Origin: WVWN01 sp964563535 | Lineage (GTDB): Bacteria > RBG-13-66-14 > B26-G2 > WVWN01 | DNA length: 64,000 bases | Reading direction: 5' to 3' | Assembly (NCBI GenBank): GCA_964563535.1 | Contig: CAZLXP010000002.1 | Location: forward strand, 8,922 to 72,921 | Program-made: the position numbers and the translations under genes | The notes under the pieces: model-generated | Databases searched by the model: none | What the model was told of the DNA's origin: nothing | The model's input: only the letters and a program-made list of their open reading frames with translations | In this document: one piece after another, positions 14,826 to 23,372 of the stretch | Numbering within the stretch: position 1 is the first letter of the stretch | Layout: each line of letters opens with the position of its first letter

Positions 14826-15710
14826 TTAAAGGATAAAGTCCTCTTTGTCCGCACGTTCGTAGTCGATGAGCGCCGGTTTCGCCTCGGCCGTTTCGCCGGA
14901 AACGTAGCCGAAGCGCTCCGCGAAGTCGCGCGACAGGACGTTATTCAATACGTCGACCGGTATTCCCGCCGGGCAGGCCCGCGAGCATTCCTGGCACTCG
15001 ATGCAGCGGCCGGCGAGGTGTAGCGCGCGTATCAGGTGGTAATGGAGGTTGTTTTCCGGCGCGACCGATTTATCGACCCACTGCGGTTTGTTGTCCTCGA
15101 CGAAGCACTGGTGGCAGTAACACAGCGGACAGGCCAACCGGCAGGCGTAGCAGCGGATGCAGAGCGACATCTGCTCCCGCCACCACGCCAGCCGCTCGTC
15201 GGCCGGCATTTTTTCGACCTCTTCGAGCAAAGGCCACCCCTCGGCGGGCGCTGGCGTGCTGACGCGCTCGCCGACGAAGACGTCCGCTGAGGGCGTGTTG
15301 CGCTCCACGCAGCGCCGACACTTCTCCTGCCAGTGCGATTCGCCCAAGGCTGTGAGGTCGGGTTCGGCTTGCGGTAGTTTGCGGGGGTCGACCATGGTGG
15401 GGCAGGGGACGCCGACGACTACCAACTTGGCGCGTTCGATTTGCCCCTCGGCCGCCAGGACGTTAAGGGTGCGCACTTCGCATTGTTTGCATACTAAGCC
15501 CACGCGGAAGCCGCGAAGCTCCGGCAAGAAGGCCGCGAGGTTATTGTACGACTTGCGGTCGAAGGTAAGGCGGCTCAGGTCCGAGTCTTTGGTCAGGATG
15601 GCCGGCAACGTATGGCCGTAATCCTCTACATAGCCGACGAAGTAATCTATCCGGTCGTCGTCGAATAGTTTCTTGACCGCGGCTTGGAGCTCTTCTTTAA
15701 TCGTCGCCAT
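14826..15710 (-). CDS. flxC: Fe-S subunit FlxC/FloxC (4Fe-4S dicluster, FrhB-like)
   Basis: The 294-residue protein combines an N-terminal domain seen in F420-hydrogenase beta-like proteins (FVGYVEDYG, VGLVCKQCEVR, VVGVPCPTM) with two C-terminal [4Fe-4S] motifs, CIRCYACRLACPLCYCHQC and CIECQECSRACP. FlxC-type subunits connect the flavin oxidoreductase to the HdrABC part. It overlaps flxD by 14 nt and is followed by flxB after 4 nt. No F420 use is implied; the similarity is to the fold. Confidence in the subunit letter rests on gene order, which matches the known hdr-flx/flox clusters. Confidence 0.85.
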   Translation of the reverse strand: MATIKEELQAAVKKLFDDDRIDYFVGYVEDYGHTLPAILTKDSDLSRLTFDRKSYNNLAAFLPELRGFRVGLVCKQCEVRTLNVLAAEGQIERAKLVVVGVPCPTMVDPRKLPQAEPDLTALGESHWQEKCRRCVERNTPSADVFVGERVSTPAPAEGWPLLEEVEKMPADERLAWWREQMSLCIRCYACRLACPLCYCHQCFVEDNKPQWVDKSVAPENNLHYHLIRALHLAGRCIECQECSRACPAGIPVDVLNNVLSRDFAERFGYVSGETAEAKPALIDYERADKEDFIL

Positions 15711-16155
15711 GCTCTTCGTAGCGGAACGGGCCGGCCTCGAGCAACTCCTTCGTTACGGCCTCGACGACGTTGGCCCATTTGCGGCCTTCCGACGCCGAGA
15801 CCCAGGAGACGCGAAAGCGGCGCGGGTCGACGCCGACGTGGTCCAGCAGCTGTTTGAGGGCGATGAACTTGCGCCGGGCGTAGTAGTTGCCCTCGATGTA
15901 GTGGCAGTCGCCGGGGTGGCAGCCCGAGACGAGGACGCCGTCCGCGCCCTCGCGGAAGGCGCGGAGTATCATGAGCGGGTCCACCCGGGCGGAGCACGGC
16001 ACCCGGATGATGCGGACGTTGCACGCGTACGGGATGCGGCTGGTGCCCGCCAGGTCCGCGCCGGCGTAAGAACACCAGTTGCACAGGAAACCTACGATGT
16101 TGGGTTCCCACGGGGTCGCCGTCGCGGGCGCCTCTCGTTTTTCTTCCTCAGACAT
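15697..16155 (-). CDS. flxD: FlxD/MvhD-family [2Fe-2S] electron-transfer subunit
   Basis: The 152-residue protein is an MvhD family member: FLCNWCSYAGADLAG near the N-terminus, RVPCSARVDP, and GCHPGDCHYIEGN. These Cys bind a [2Fe-2S] cluster that in methanogens links the hydrogenase to HdrA. Here it should link Flx to HdrA. It overlaps hdrA by 8 nt and flxC by 14 nt, consistent with tight translational coupling. The N-terminal 15 residues (EEEKREAPATATP) are a charged, low-complexity lead. Confidence 0.93.
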   Translation of the reverse strand: MSEEEKREAPATATPWEPNIVGFLCNWCSYAGADLAGTSRIPYACNVRIIRVPCSARVDPLMILRAFREGADGVLVSGCHPGDCHYIEGNYYARRKFIALKQLLDHVGVDPRRFRVSWVSASEGRKWANVVEAVTKELLEAGPFRYEEHGDD

Positions 16156-18154
16156 TATACTTCTTCGCGCGGCCGCGCTCGAGGTAACCGCCCAATTCGG
16201 CGTAAACCTGGTCGTCGCTGAAGCCGCGTTGGTCGATGACGTCGCCGGGGCACGCGGCGACGCACAGGCCGCAGCCCTCGCATTTGGCCTCGTTAATCTT
16301 CGAGACCGGCCGCGTTACCTTCTTGCCGTCTATGGTCATCGTGATTTCGGCCTTCTCCGGCGCGCCGAAGGGGCATACGTTGACGCAATTCCAGCAGCCG
16401 GTGCAGATGAACGGGTCGACTACGGCTATCGTCGGGTCCCGGGTGATGGATTCTTTCGAAAGTAAGCCCAGTACCTTGGAGGCCGCGGCGGACGCCTGCG
16501 CCACCGAGTCCGGGATATCTTTCGGCGCCTGGCAGCAACCGGCCAGGAATACGCCGGCCGTCGCCGTGTCCACCGGCCTGAGCTTGGGGTGCGCCTCGTT
16601 GAAGAAGCCGTCCTTATCCGTCGAGACGCCGAGTACGCGGGCCAGCTCTTCGGTCCCCTTGGGCGGCACCATCGCGGTGGCCAGAACGACCAGGTCCGCG
16701 GCGACCTCTACTTGTTCGCCCGAGAGCGTGTCCTGGCCCTCGACGATTACCTTGCCGCCCTCGTCGTAGACGCGGGAGACGCGGCCGCGGAGGTATTCCG
16801 CTTCCTCTTCGACGCACGCCCGCCGCCAAAATTCCTCGTAACCTTTGCCGCCCGCGCGCACGTCGATATAGAATAAATATGCTTTGGCGTCGTGGACGCG
16901 GTGCTTGAGGATGATGGCGTGTTTGGCGTTGTACATGCAGCATATTCTCGAGCAGTACTCTTTATATTTGTCGTCGCGCGAACCGACGCAGTGGACGAAG
17001 ACGACCACCTTGGGCTCTTCGCCGTTCGACGGCCTTATGATTTTACCCTCCGTCGGGCCGCTGGCCGACGACATCCGTTCGAATTGCAAACCGGTTATGA
17101 CGTCCGGAATGGCGCCGTACCGAAATTCGCCCATCTGGGTATGGTCGAGAAGGTCGTAGCCGGTGGCCACGACTATGGCGCCTACCTCTACCTCCTCCAG
17201 CTCGTCCTCTTGCTCGAAGTCAATGGCGCCGCGCAGGCAAGCCTTCTCGCAGGCGCGGCACTTTCCGGTTTTGAAGAAGACGCAGTTTTCGCGGTCGATG
17301 ACGGGTTTATTGGGAACGGCCTGCGGGAACGGGACGTAGATGGCGGTGCGGTTGCCGACGCCGAAGTCGAACTCGCTGGGGATTTTCTTATAGGGGCACT
17401 TGCGCCAACAGTCGCCGCAGCCGTTGCAAAGGTCGCGATTTACGTACGTCGCCTTCTTGCGGATGGTTACCTTGAAGTTGCCGACGGCGCCGTCGACCTT
17501 TTCCACTTCGCAGTAGGTGTAAAGTTTTATCAACTTACTGCGAGCCGCGTCCACCATCTTGGGGGTGAGAATGCACTGCGAGCAGTCGAGGGTGGGGAAG
17601 GTCTCGTCTAACCCCGCCATTTTGCCGCCGATGGAGGGCGTCCGCTCGACGAGGATGGTCTCGACGCCGCCGTCGGCGACGTCGAGCGCCGCCTGAATGC
17701 CCGCCACGCCGCCGCCGATGACCAGCGCCCGCCTGGTGACCGGGACCACGATGGGCTCGAGGGGGAGGCTCTGCGCCACCCGGGCTACCATCATGCGGAC
17801 GGCGTCGACGGCCTTGGCCGTCGCCTCGCCCACGTCCTTGTGCACCCACGAGCAGTGCTCGCGGATATTGGCCATCTGCATGCGGTACGGGTTTATGCCG
17901 GCTTCGGCGGCGACGGCGCGGAAAGTCGGCTCGTGCATCCGGGGCGAGCAAGCGGCGACGACGATGCCGTCGAGTTTATGCTCGCGCGCGGCGTCCAGGA
18001 TCATCTTCTGGCCCGGGTCGGAGCACATATACTTATAATTGGCCGCGTAGACCACGTGCGGCAGCTTCGCCGCGGCCTGGGTGACCTTTTCGACGTCTAC
18101 CGTGGAGGCGATGTTCGCCCCGCACCAACAGACGAATACGCCTACGCGAGCCAT
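16148..18154 (-). CDS. hdrA: heterodisulfide reductase subunit A (flavin-bifurcating)
   Basis: The 668-residue protein is a full-length HdrA. It has the N-terminal domain (MARVGVFVCWCGANIA) and the FAD-binding thioredoxin-reductase-like domain with GGGVAGIQAALDVADGG and the HdrA-specific LDCSQCILTPKM. An inserted ferredoxin domain follows (CNGCGDCWRKCP and CRACEKACLRG), and two C-terminal [4Fe-4S] motifs close the protein (CTGCWNCVNVCP, CEGCGLCVAACP). HdrA is the site of flavin-based electron bifurcation, coupling ferredoxin reduction to heterodisulfide (or DsrC-like disulfide) reduction. No selenocysteine is involved. It starts inside the hdrB stop (overlap 1 nt). The electron donor is presumably NAD(P)H through FlxA. 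Confidence 0.96.
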   Translation of the reverse strand: MARVGVFVCWCGANIASTVDVEKVTQAAAKLPHVVYAANYKYMCSDPGQKMILDAAREHKLDGIVVAACSPRMHEPTFRAVAAEAGINPYRMQMANIREHCSWVHKDVGEATAKAVDAVRMMVARVAQSLPLEPIVVPVTRRALVIGGGVAGIQAALDVADGGVETILVERTPSIGGKMAGLDETFPTLDCSQCILTPKMVDAARSKLIKLYTYCEVEKVDGAVGNFKVTIRKKATYVNRDLCNGCGDCWRKCPYKKIPSEFDFGVGNRTAIYVPFPQAVPNKPVIDRENCVFFKTGKCRACEKACLRGAIDFEQEDELEEVEVGAIVVATGYDLLDHTQMGEFRYGAIPDVITGLQFERMSSASGPTEGKIIRPSNGEEPKVVVFVHCVGSRDDKYKEYCSRICCMYNAKHAIILKHRVHDAKAYLFYIDVRAGGKGYEEFWRRACVEEEAEYLRGRVSRVYDEGGKVIVEGQDTLSGEQVEVAADLVVLATAMVPPKGTEELARVLGVSTDKDGFFNEAHPKLRPVDTATAGVFLAGCCQAPKDIPDSVAQASAAASKVLGLLSKESITRDPTIAVVDPFICTGCWNCVNVCPFGAPEKAEITMTIDGKKVTRPVSKINEAKCEGCGLCVAACPGDVIDQRGFSDDQVYAELGGYLERGRAKKYNV

Positions 18155-19044
18155 TATCCTTGGGCCGCCGCGGCTTCGGCGCGGCCGGTTTTTATCTTTT
18201 TAATCAAGGCCGAGGTATCCACCATGATTTTTTTGAAGCCGAGGTCGTCGCTCGAGTAACCCATACATAATCCCATCAGCTGAGTAAAATAAACCGCCGG
18301 GATGCGTTCCCGTATGCCGAGTCGTTTGAGTATGGCCGGCTGGCGCAAGTCGAGGTTGGATTGGCACATGGGGCAGGCTACGACGACGGCGTCGGCGCCG
18401 GCTTTCAACGCCGAGGCGATTATTTTACCCGTCATGTGGTGAACGATATCCGTGCGGGATAGCGAGAACGCGGCGCCGCAGCAGATGACGCGATGGGGCC
18501 AGTCCAACACGTCGGCGCCGCAGAGCTCTATAAGGCGGTCCATGGAACGTGGCTCTTCCATGTCGTCGAAGGCCGCGACGTCCTTGGGGCGGGTAAGCAG
18601 GCAGCCGTAGTAACAAACTACCTTAACGCCGCCCAGGGCCCCTTGGAGCTTAGCTTTGACTTCTTCTTCCGGCACGTCGTTGGCGATTATGTCGAGCAGG
18701 TGGCGGATGGCGACGCCCGCGCGGTACGGCCGTCCCATGGCCTTTTCAACCTCGCCGCGAAGACGGGGGTTCTGCCGCAAGTTTACGTCGGTATAGCGAA
18801 GGCGATTGTAGCAGGCGGCGCAGGGGGCGGCGACGGCGTCCTCGGTGGCGCTGGTTATAGTATGCGCCGGGAGCGCGTAGGCGAGGAGTTCGTTTACGGA
18901 ATGAGCGGACGTCGCGCCGCAGCACGCCCACCCCCGGATGTCGACCAGTTCAATACCCAGCGTCTTGCAGACGGCCCGGGCCGATTGGTCGTACTCCACC
19001 GCCGTCGAGTGAAGGGTGCAGCCGGGATAATAACTAAACTTCAC
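18154..19044 (-). CDS. hdrB: heterodisulfide reductase subunit B
   Basis: The 296-residue protein has the two CCG domains that hold the non-cubane [4Fe-4S] clusters. The first runs from YYPGCTLHSTA through GWACCGATSAH to APCAACYNRL, the second from CYYGCLLTRP through VICCGAAFSLS to VACPMCQSNLD. All expected cysteines are present. HdrB reduces the disulfide substrate at these clusters; in a non-methanogen that is likely a protein or small-molecule disulfide not identified here. The GTG start at 19044 lies within the end of hdrC, with AGGAGG 9 nt before it. Confidence 0.95.
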   Translation of the reverse strand: MKFSYYPGCTLHSTAVEYDQSARAVCKTLGIELVDIRGWACCGATSAHSVNELLAYALPAHTITSATEDAVAAPCAACYNRLRYTDVNLRQNPRLRGEVEKAMGRPYRAGVAIRHLLDIIANDVPEEEVKAKLQGALGGVKVVCYYGCLLTRPKDVAAFDDMEEPRSMDRLIELCGADVLDWPHRVICCGAAFSLSRTDIVHHMTGKIIASALKAGADAVVVACPMCQSNLDLRQPAILKRLGIRERIPAVYFTQLMGLCMGYSSDDLGFKKIMVDTSALIKKIKTGRAEAAAAQG

Positions 19045-19603
19045 CGCGCGGCGCCTCCTCGCGGCTATACTTGAAGATGCGGCGGACGGCGGCGTTGTCC
19101 GCGCCGCGGCCGGGCATAAGTTTTATCTTTCCTTTGAAAACCATACCCGGGGCCGCGGTAAAATCTTTAAGCAAGTGGCCGCTCAGCAAGTTATTGAGCA
19201 TTATCAGGCCGGGTTCGTATAGGCGCCCGAACCACTCGACGGTCTTGAGGAAAGCTTTGTGGAACATGGGCACCGGGCGTTCGCCCGACGTCATCCCTCG
19301 GCGATACGCGTCGTGGCGCAGCACTTCCATTATCTCTTTAATTTCTACGTTGCGCGGGCACCGCGCCGAACACATTTCGCAACTCGAGCATACCCAGTAA
19401 GAGTTCTGGTCTAACGCGCGGTCGTAAAGGCCGAGTTGAAGTAGCCTAATAATGCGGTTGGGCGGCTCGGCCATCGCGTAGGCCGCCGGGCAGCCGGCGG
19501 AGCATTTGCCGCACTGGTAACACTGGCTCAGCGGGTGGCCGAGCTGGGCTTCCATCCGGGCAAGGGTTTTTTTGATTTCGGGGTTTTCGCTTAGACGGAT
19601 CAC
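19034..19603 (-). CDS. hdrC: heterodisulfide reductase subunit C
   Basis: The 189-residue soluble protein has two ferredoxin-type motifs, CYQCGKCSAGCPAAYA and CSSCEMCSARCPRNVEI, that bind two [4Fe-4S] clusters and pass electrons from HdrA to HdrB. It is the first gene of the hdrCBA-flxDCBA operon. The GTG start at 19603 has no strong Shine-Dalgarno sequence. A good promoter lies about 120 nt upstream, and the leader begins with a hairpin. Seven genes in the order C-B-A-D-C-B-A with mutual overlaps make a single transcription unit likely. Confidence 0.94.
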   Translation of the reverse strand: MIRLSENPEIKKTLARMEAQLGHPLSQCYQCGKCSAGCPAAYAMAEPPNRIIRLLQLGLYDRALDQNSYWVCSSCEMCSARCPRNVEIKEIMEVLRHDAYRRGMTSGERPVPMFHKAFLKTVEWFGRLYEPGLIMLNNLLSGHLLKDFTAAPGMVFKGKIKLMPGRGADNAAVRRIFKYSREEAPRGEV

Positions 19604-19681
19604 GGAAACGCGTCAATATAAATCGTCGTAGAAATCGCGGTAGGTTAGCAGCGCCGAAAGTATAACGTGGGACGTTTCACA

Positions 19682-19716
19682 TCGGTCGATAAAAAAGCGG
19701 CCGGCCCGTCGACCGA
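19682..19716 (-). promoter_or_regulatory. 5'-terminal stem-loop in the hdr leader
   Basis: TCGGTCGA and TCGACCGA (19682-19689 and 19709-19716) form a perfect 8-bp stem beginning at the predicted transcription start. The loop holds a T6 run. It may protect the 5' end of the long mRNA or act as a weak attenuator. Confidence 0.35.
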
Positions 19717-19722
19717 CTTATT

Positions 19723-19751
19723 AGTATAGCATTTCGACAATCAGGAATCAA
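19723..19751 (-). promoter_or_regulatory. sigma70-type promoter of hdrCBA-flxDCBA
   Basis: On the - strand TTGATT (19751-19746) and TATACT (19728-19723) are separated by 17 nt. The same -35 hexamer, TTGATT, precedes etfBA. Confidence 0.7.
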
Positions 19752-19833
19752 GGGGAACACGTTATACTTTCCGGAAATAACGATCGGCGTTCGCGCGTTA
19801 ACCGTACGCGGCGGTCGCGGCGGTGGCGGCGTA

Positions 19834-20835
19834 TCACGTGCGCCGGCCCTTTATCTCTTTGATTAAAGCGGGTATTACTTCGTAGAGGTCGCCGACGATG
19901 CCGTAGGTCGCGACCTTGAAGATGGGCGCTTCCTCGTCTTTATTTATGGCGACGATGACGTCCGACGTGCCCATGCCGGCGAGGTGTTGGACCGCGCCCG
20001 AGATGCCGCACGCGACGTATAGTTTCGGGCTTACGGTTCGGCCCGTTTGGCCTACCTGACACGCGTACTCGATCCAACCGGCGTCGACCGCGGCGCGCGA
20101 GGCGCCCACCGCGGCCCCCAGACACGCGGCGAGTTCTTTGACGAGTTCGAAGCCCTCCGGTTTGCCCAGCCCCCGGCCGCCGGATACGATTATATCCGCC
20201 TCGCCCAGGTTTACGGTTTCCTTGGCCTCCAGGAATGAGACGACTTCGGTTACGTCGTCGTCGGCCGTCAGGTTGACGTCGAAAGCGACTACTTCGCCCG
20301 CGCGCGCCGGATCCGGCTCGAGGGCTTTCATCACTTTAGGGCGTACGGTCGCGAACTGGGGCCGGGCGACCGGCGTTACCCAGTCGCTCATCACCCGGCC
20401 GCCGCAACTCACGCGCGTCTGCTTCAAAAGGCCGGCGTCGTTTATTTCCAAGCCAACGCAATCCGCGGTAAGGCCGGTCCGTAAGTACGTGGCCGCGGCC
20501 GCGGCCAGGTCCCGGCCGTGCGTCGTCGCCCCGGCGAGGAGCACTGCCGGCTTAGTTTCTTGCGCGAGTTGGGCGAGGGCTTTGGCGTACGGCCGCGGCC
20601 TGAAGTCTCTCAACAAGTCGTGCTCGACGACGTAAACTTTATCCGCGCCCGCGGCGAAAAGCTCGGGTGCCACGTCCGCGGCCCCCGGGCCGAATACGGC
20701 CGCGGCGAGTTCGGCGCTCAGTTTGTCGGCCAGGTCGCGGCCTTTGCCGAGGAGTTCGGCGCCCACCGGCGCGGCCGTGCCGTCCCGGCGCCGTTCGATA
20801 TAGACTAAAATACCCTTACGCTCGTCGTCAGCCAT
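19834..20835 (-). CDS. etfA: electron transfer flavoprotein subunit alpha
   Basis: The 333-residue protein has the EtfA C-terminal FAD domain with GGRGLGKPEGFELVKELAA, GQTGRTVSPKLYVACGISGAVQH and SDVIVAINKDEEAPIF, preceded by the N-terminal domain (LLAGATTHGRDLAAAAATYL). EtfAB shuttles electrons between acyl-CoA or other dehydrogenases and quinone or bifurcating partners in the cytoplasm. It follows etfB after 14 nt. No N-terminal ferredoxin domain is present. Whether the pair is of the bifurcating type cannot be decided by eye; its position next to an Hdr-Flx complex makes an anaerobic electron-confurcating role plausible. Confidence 0.96.
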   Translation of the reverse strand: MADDERKGILVYIERRRDGTAAPVGAELLGKGRDLADKLSAELAAAVFGPGAADVAPELFAAGADKVYVVEHDLLRDFRPRPYAKALAQLAQETKPAVLLAGATTHGRDLAAAAATYLRTGLTADCVGLEINDAGLLKQTRVSCGGRVMSDWVTPVARPQFATVRPKVMKALEPDPARAGEVVAFDVNLTADDDVTEVVSFLEAKETVNLGEADIIVSGGRGLGKPEGFELVKELAACLGAAVGASRAAVDAGWIEYACQVGQTGRTVSPKLYVACGISGAVQHLAGMGTSDVIVAINKDEEAPIFKVATYGIVGDLYEVIPALIKEIKGRRT

Positions 20836-20849
20836 CGTTTCGCCCTCGA

Positions 20850-21641
20850 CTAGATGATTCCCCGGTCGATAAGTTTTTCCGCCACCGTCCTGGCGGCGTC
20901 CGCGGGCTCGCCGGGTATGATATCGCCGCCCGCGCGCGCCGGCGGCCGGTATATGCGCTCGAGTTTCGAAAAAGAGCCCGTCGACCCTACTTTATCTTTA
21001 TCGAGACCTAATGCCGCGGCGTCCCAGGTCGGGATTTCGACTTTTTTGGCTTTTCTTATCCCCATAAGCGAGGGGTAACGCGGCTCGTTAATCTCTTTGA
21101 CTACCGAGATTACGGCCGGGAGGGGAGCGCGGACGATTTCGCGGCCGGCTTCCAATAATCGTTCCACCTTCACCGTCTTGGCGTCGAAATCTACCTCGTC
21201 GATTTTCGCGACGAAGTTGAGCATGGGGAGCTCGAGGAGGGCCGCGACGCGGGGAGCGACCTGGCCGGTGTCGCCGTCGAAGGTCGTTTTGCCGAATAAC
21301 AGGATGTCGTACGCGCCGACGTTTTCCGCGGCCCTCGCGAGGACGAACGCCGTGGCCCACGTATCGCCGCCGTCGAAAGCTTCGTCCCGCAGGTGTACGG
21401 CGGCGTCGCAGCCCATCGCGAGCGCCGTGCGCAGCGCCTCGTCGGCGGAGAGCGGCCCTATCGTCAACGCCGTCACCGTTCCGCCGTGGGCTTCCTTTAG
21501 GCGGACGGCTTCTTCGATGGCGAACTCGTCGAAGGGGTTAACGATGAGGGGGACGCCCTCGCGTTTTATTGCGCCGGCGTCGAAATCTACCTGGAGCTCT
21601 TGGGTATCGGGAACTTGTTTTATACAAACGACGGCGTGCAT
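20850..21641 (-). CDS. etfB: electron transfer flavoprotein subunit beta
   Basis: The 263-residue protein begins MHAVVCIKQVPDT, the standard EtfB start, and has NPFDEFAIEEAVRLKE, LLFGKTTFDGDTGQV (a nucleotide-binding segment) and the signature LPAVISVVKEINEPRYPSLMGIRKAKK. ATG 21641 is chosen because AGGAGG is 6 nt upstream; a longer open frame to 21698 runs through the promoter. It pairs with etfA downstream. In bifurcating Etfs the beta subunit binds NADH; that could apply here but is not shown. Confidence 0.96.
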   Translation of the reverse strand: MHAVVCIKQVPDTQELQVDFDAGAIKREGVPLIVNPFDEFAIEEAVRLKEAHGGTVTALTIGPLSADEALRTALAMGCDAAVHLRDEAFDGGDTWATAFVLARAAENVGAYDILLFGKTTFDGDTGQVAPRVAALLELPMLNFVAKIDEVDFDAKTVKVERLLEAGREIVRAPLPAVISVVKEINEPRYPSLMGIRKAKKVEIPTWDAAALGLDKDKVGSTGSFSKLERIYRPPARAGGDIIPGEPADAARTVAEKLIDRGII

Positions 21642-21669
21642 AAAAGCCTCCTCGGAAGCTAAACGCGCC

Positions 21670-21698
21670 ATTATATAGAACGGGTTTCGCGAAATCAA
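21670..21698 (-). promoter_or_regulatory. sigma70-type promoter of etfBA
   Basis: TTGATT (21698-21693) and a consensus TATAAT (21675-21670) are spaced by 17 nt on the - strand, about 30 nt before the etfB start codon. Confidence 0.8.
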
Positions 21699-21751
21699 GG
21701 TAAAATAGTCTAAGGTGAAGCGCGAACGATGCGCGCGTCGGATTCGTCTTA

Positions 21752-21772
21752 ATAATCGCCCGAAGCGATTAT
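21752..21772. repeat. perfect hairpin between acr3 and etfB
   Basis: ATAATCGC (21752-21759) and GCGATTAT (21765-21772) form an 8-bp stem with a 5-nt loop, flanked by GCGCGC blocks that could pair as well. No T tract follows on either strand, so it is not a clear terminator. Confidence 0.3.
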
Positions 21773-21895
21773 CGTATGGCGCGCGTAATAAAGGCGAAAC
21801 GTCGAGGCATAGATGGCGGCGCGTTGAGGAGCGCCGGCTAGCACGGGCTTAAGAGCAAGGCGATCGGAAAGGGCGACCTCTCGGGCCGCTCTTTT

Positions 21896-22954
21896 CTAAG
21901 CAGCGTCCGGGAGGGGCTGCCATCGTCGCTTGAACCGCAGCGCCACGTTCACCAGGCTGATGAGCACCGGGACTTCGACCAACGGGCCGATTACCGCGGC
22001 GAACGCCGCGCCCGAATCCAGGCCGAAGACCGCGACGGCGACGGCGATGGCAAGCTCGAAGTTGTTGGAGGCCGCGGTAAAGGAGAGGGTTACGGATTGC
22101 GCGTAATTCGCGCCCAGCTTCTTGCTCATGGCGAAAGAGACGAAGAACATCAGGACGAAATATATTACCAGCGGTACGGCGATCCGTAACACGTCCAACG
22201 GGATTTTGACGATATATTCCCCTTTCAAGGAGAACATAACTACGATCGTGAACAGGAGCGCGACGAGCGTTACGGGGGATAGCTTCGGGATAATCCGGCT
22301 CTCGTACCATTCGCGACCCCGGAATTTGAGGAACGTAAACCTCGTTATTACGCCCGCCGTGAAAGGCACGCCCAGATATATAAATACGCTTTTAGCAATC
22401 TGGCCGATCGTTACGTCTACGGTCGCGCCTTTAAGGCCCAGCCACGCCGGCAACACCGTTACGAATACATACGCGTAAACCGAATAGAAGATAACCTGGA
22501 ACAACGAGTTCAACGCCACGAGGCCGGCGGCGTATTCGGCGTCCCCGCCCGCCAGGTCGTTCCACACTATGACCATCGCGATGCATCGCGCGAGGCCTAT
22601 CATTATCAGGCCGACCATATACTCCGGATGGCTTCGCAGAAATATTACGGCGAGGGCGAACATTAGGACCGGGCCGATTACCCAGTTCTGAACCAGCGAC
22701 AGGCTCAACACGCGAACGTTGCGAAATACGCGGCCCATCTCCTCGTAGCGGACCTTCGCCAACGGCGGATACATCATCAATATAAGGCCTACGGCGATGG
22801 GGATGGAAGTTGTTCCGACCTGGAGGCCGGTGATGAAGGTGGTTACGGCGGGCAGCACGTAGCCGATGCCGACGCCCGCCGCCATCGCGACGAAGATCCA
22901 CAACGTGAGGAAGCGGTCGAGGAGGGAGAGCTTTCCCGGTCCCGCGCGGGCCAT
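21896..22954 (-). CDS. acr3: arsenite efflux permease ACR3
   Basis: The 352-residue inner-membrane protein has about ten hydrophobic segments and the ACR3 signatures GLARCIAMVIVWNDLAGGD (containing the essential Cys) and SFTAASNNFELAIAVAVAVFG. ACR3 exports arsenite using the proton motive force. It is the last gene of arsR-thioredoxin-like-acr3 and no arsC reductase is seen, so the operon should protect mainly against arsenite, or rely on the thioredoxin-like protein or another enzyme for arsenate. Length and topology are normal for the family. Confidence 0.95.
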   Translation of the reverse strand: MARAGPGKLSLLDRFLTLWIFVAMAAGVGIGYVLPAVTTFITGLQVGTTSIPIAVGLILMMYPPLAKVRYEEMGRVFRNVRVLSLSLVQNWVIGPVLMFALAVIFLRSHPEYMVGLIMIGLARCIAMVIVWNDLAGGDAEYAAGLVALNSLFQVIFYSVYAYVFVTVLPAWLGLKGATVDVTIGQIAKSVFIYLGVPFTAGVITRFTFLKFRGREWYESRIIPKLSPVTLVALLFTIVVMFSLKGEYIVKIPLDVLRIAVPLVIYFVLMFFVSFAMSKKLGANYAQSVTLSFTAASNNFELAIAVAVAVFGLDSGAAFAAVIGPLVEVPVLISLVNVALRFKRRWQPLPDAA

Positions 22955-23000
22955 ATCTTACGCTCCTTATAACGGCGGGAATTCGCTCGCTGCGCTCTTA

Positions 23001-23033
23001 CGCTCGCCGGCATGAAGGCCCCTTCGGCGAGCG
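23001..23033 (-). promoter_or_regulatory. intercistronic hairpin before acr3
   Basis: CGCTCGCCG (23001-23009) pairs with CGGCGAGCG (23025-23033), with an inner GAAGG/CCTTC stem. It lies between the thioredoxin-like gene and acr3 and may tune the downstream message. No T tract follows. Confidence 0.3.
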
Positions 23034-23085
23034 GCCTTTCAAACTGGCTCGGGCCTTACGCGGCTTTTACCCGGGCCCACGCCCT

Positions 23086-23328
23086 CTATTTCGACCCTTT
23101 TTTGAGAAGGTCCTTTGCTTCGCGCGGCGACGGGATGCGGCCCTGGAACACTACCTTACCGTCGACCGCCACCGCGGGCGTCGTCATAATGCCCCGGTCC
23201 GCGATGGCGGCTACGTCGGTGACGTATTGAATATCCGCCGGGATATCGAGTTCGGCCGCGGCGTTTATTATGTTGCGGAAAGTTTGCTCACACCGCGGGC
23301 AACCGGGTCCGAAAATTTCTACTTTCAT
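23086..23328 (-). CDS. small thioredoxin-like protein (CPRC redox site)
   Basis: The 80-residue protein is a minimal thioredoxin fold of the 'redox-active disulfide protein' family: MKVEIFGPGCPRCEQTF with the Cys10-Cys13 site, and the cis-Pro segment MTTPAVAVDGKVVFQG. Such genes are often next to arsenic operons or permeases. Sitting between arsR and acr3, it could reduce a metalloid species or deliver arsenite to the pump; that is inference. An AGGAGGTACC sequence lies just before the ATG, which supports the start. Confidence 0.88.
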   Translation of the reverse strand: MKVEIFGPGCPRCEQTFRNIINAAAELDIPADIQYVTDVAAIADRGIMTTPAVAVDGKVVFQGRIPSPREAKDLLKKGSK

Positions 23329-23372
23329 GGTACCTCCTGCCGATAAACCGTTGCGACCTTGAACGTGGCGTG

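Noticed and set aside
14822..14854. Upstream GTG start for flxB
   Set aside because: It would overlap flxC by 29 nt and add 11 residues not expected for the family.
21752..21772. Hairpin as a terminator of acr3 or etfB
   Set aside because: It is far from either gene end and has no T tract on either strand.
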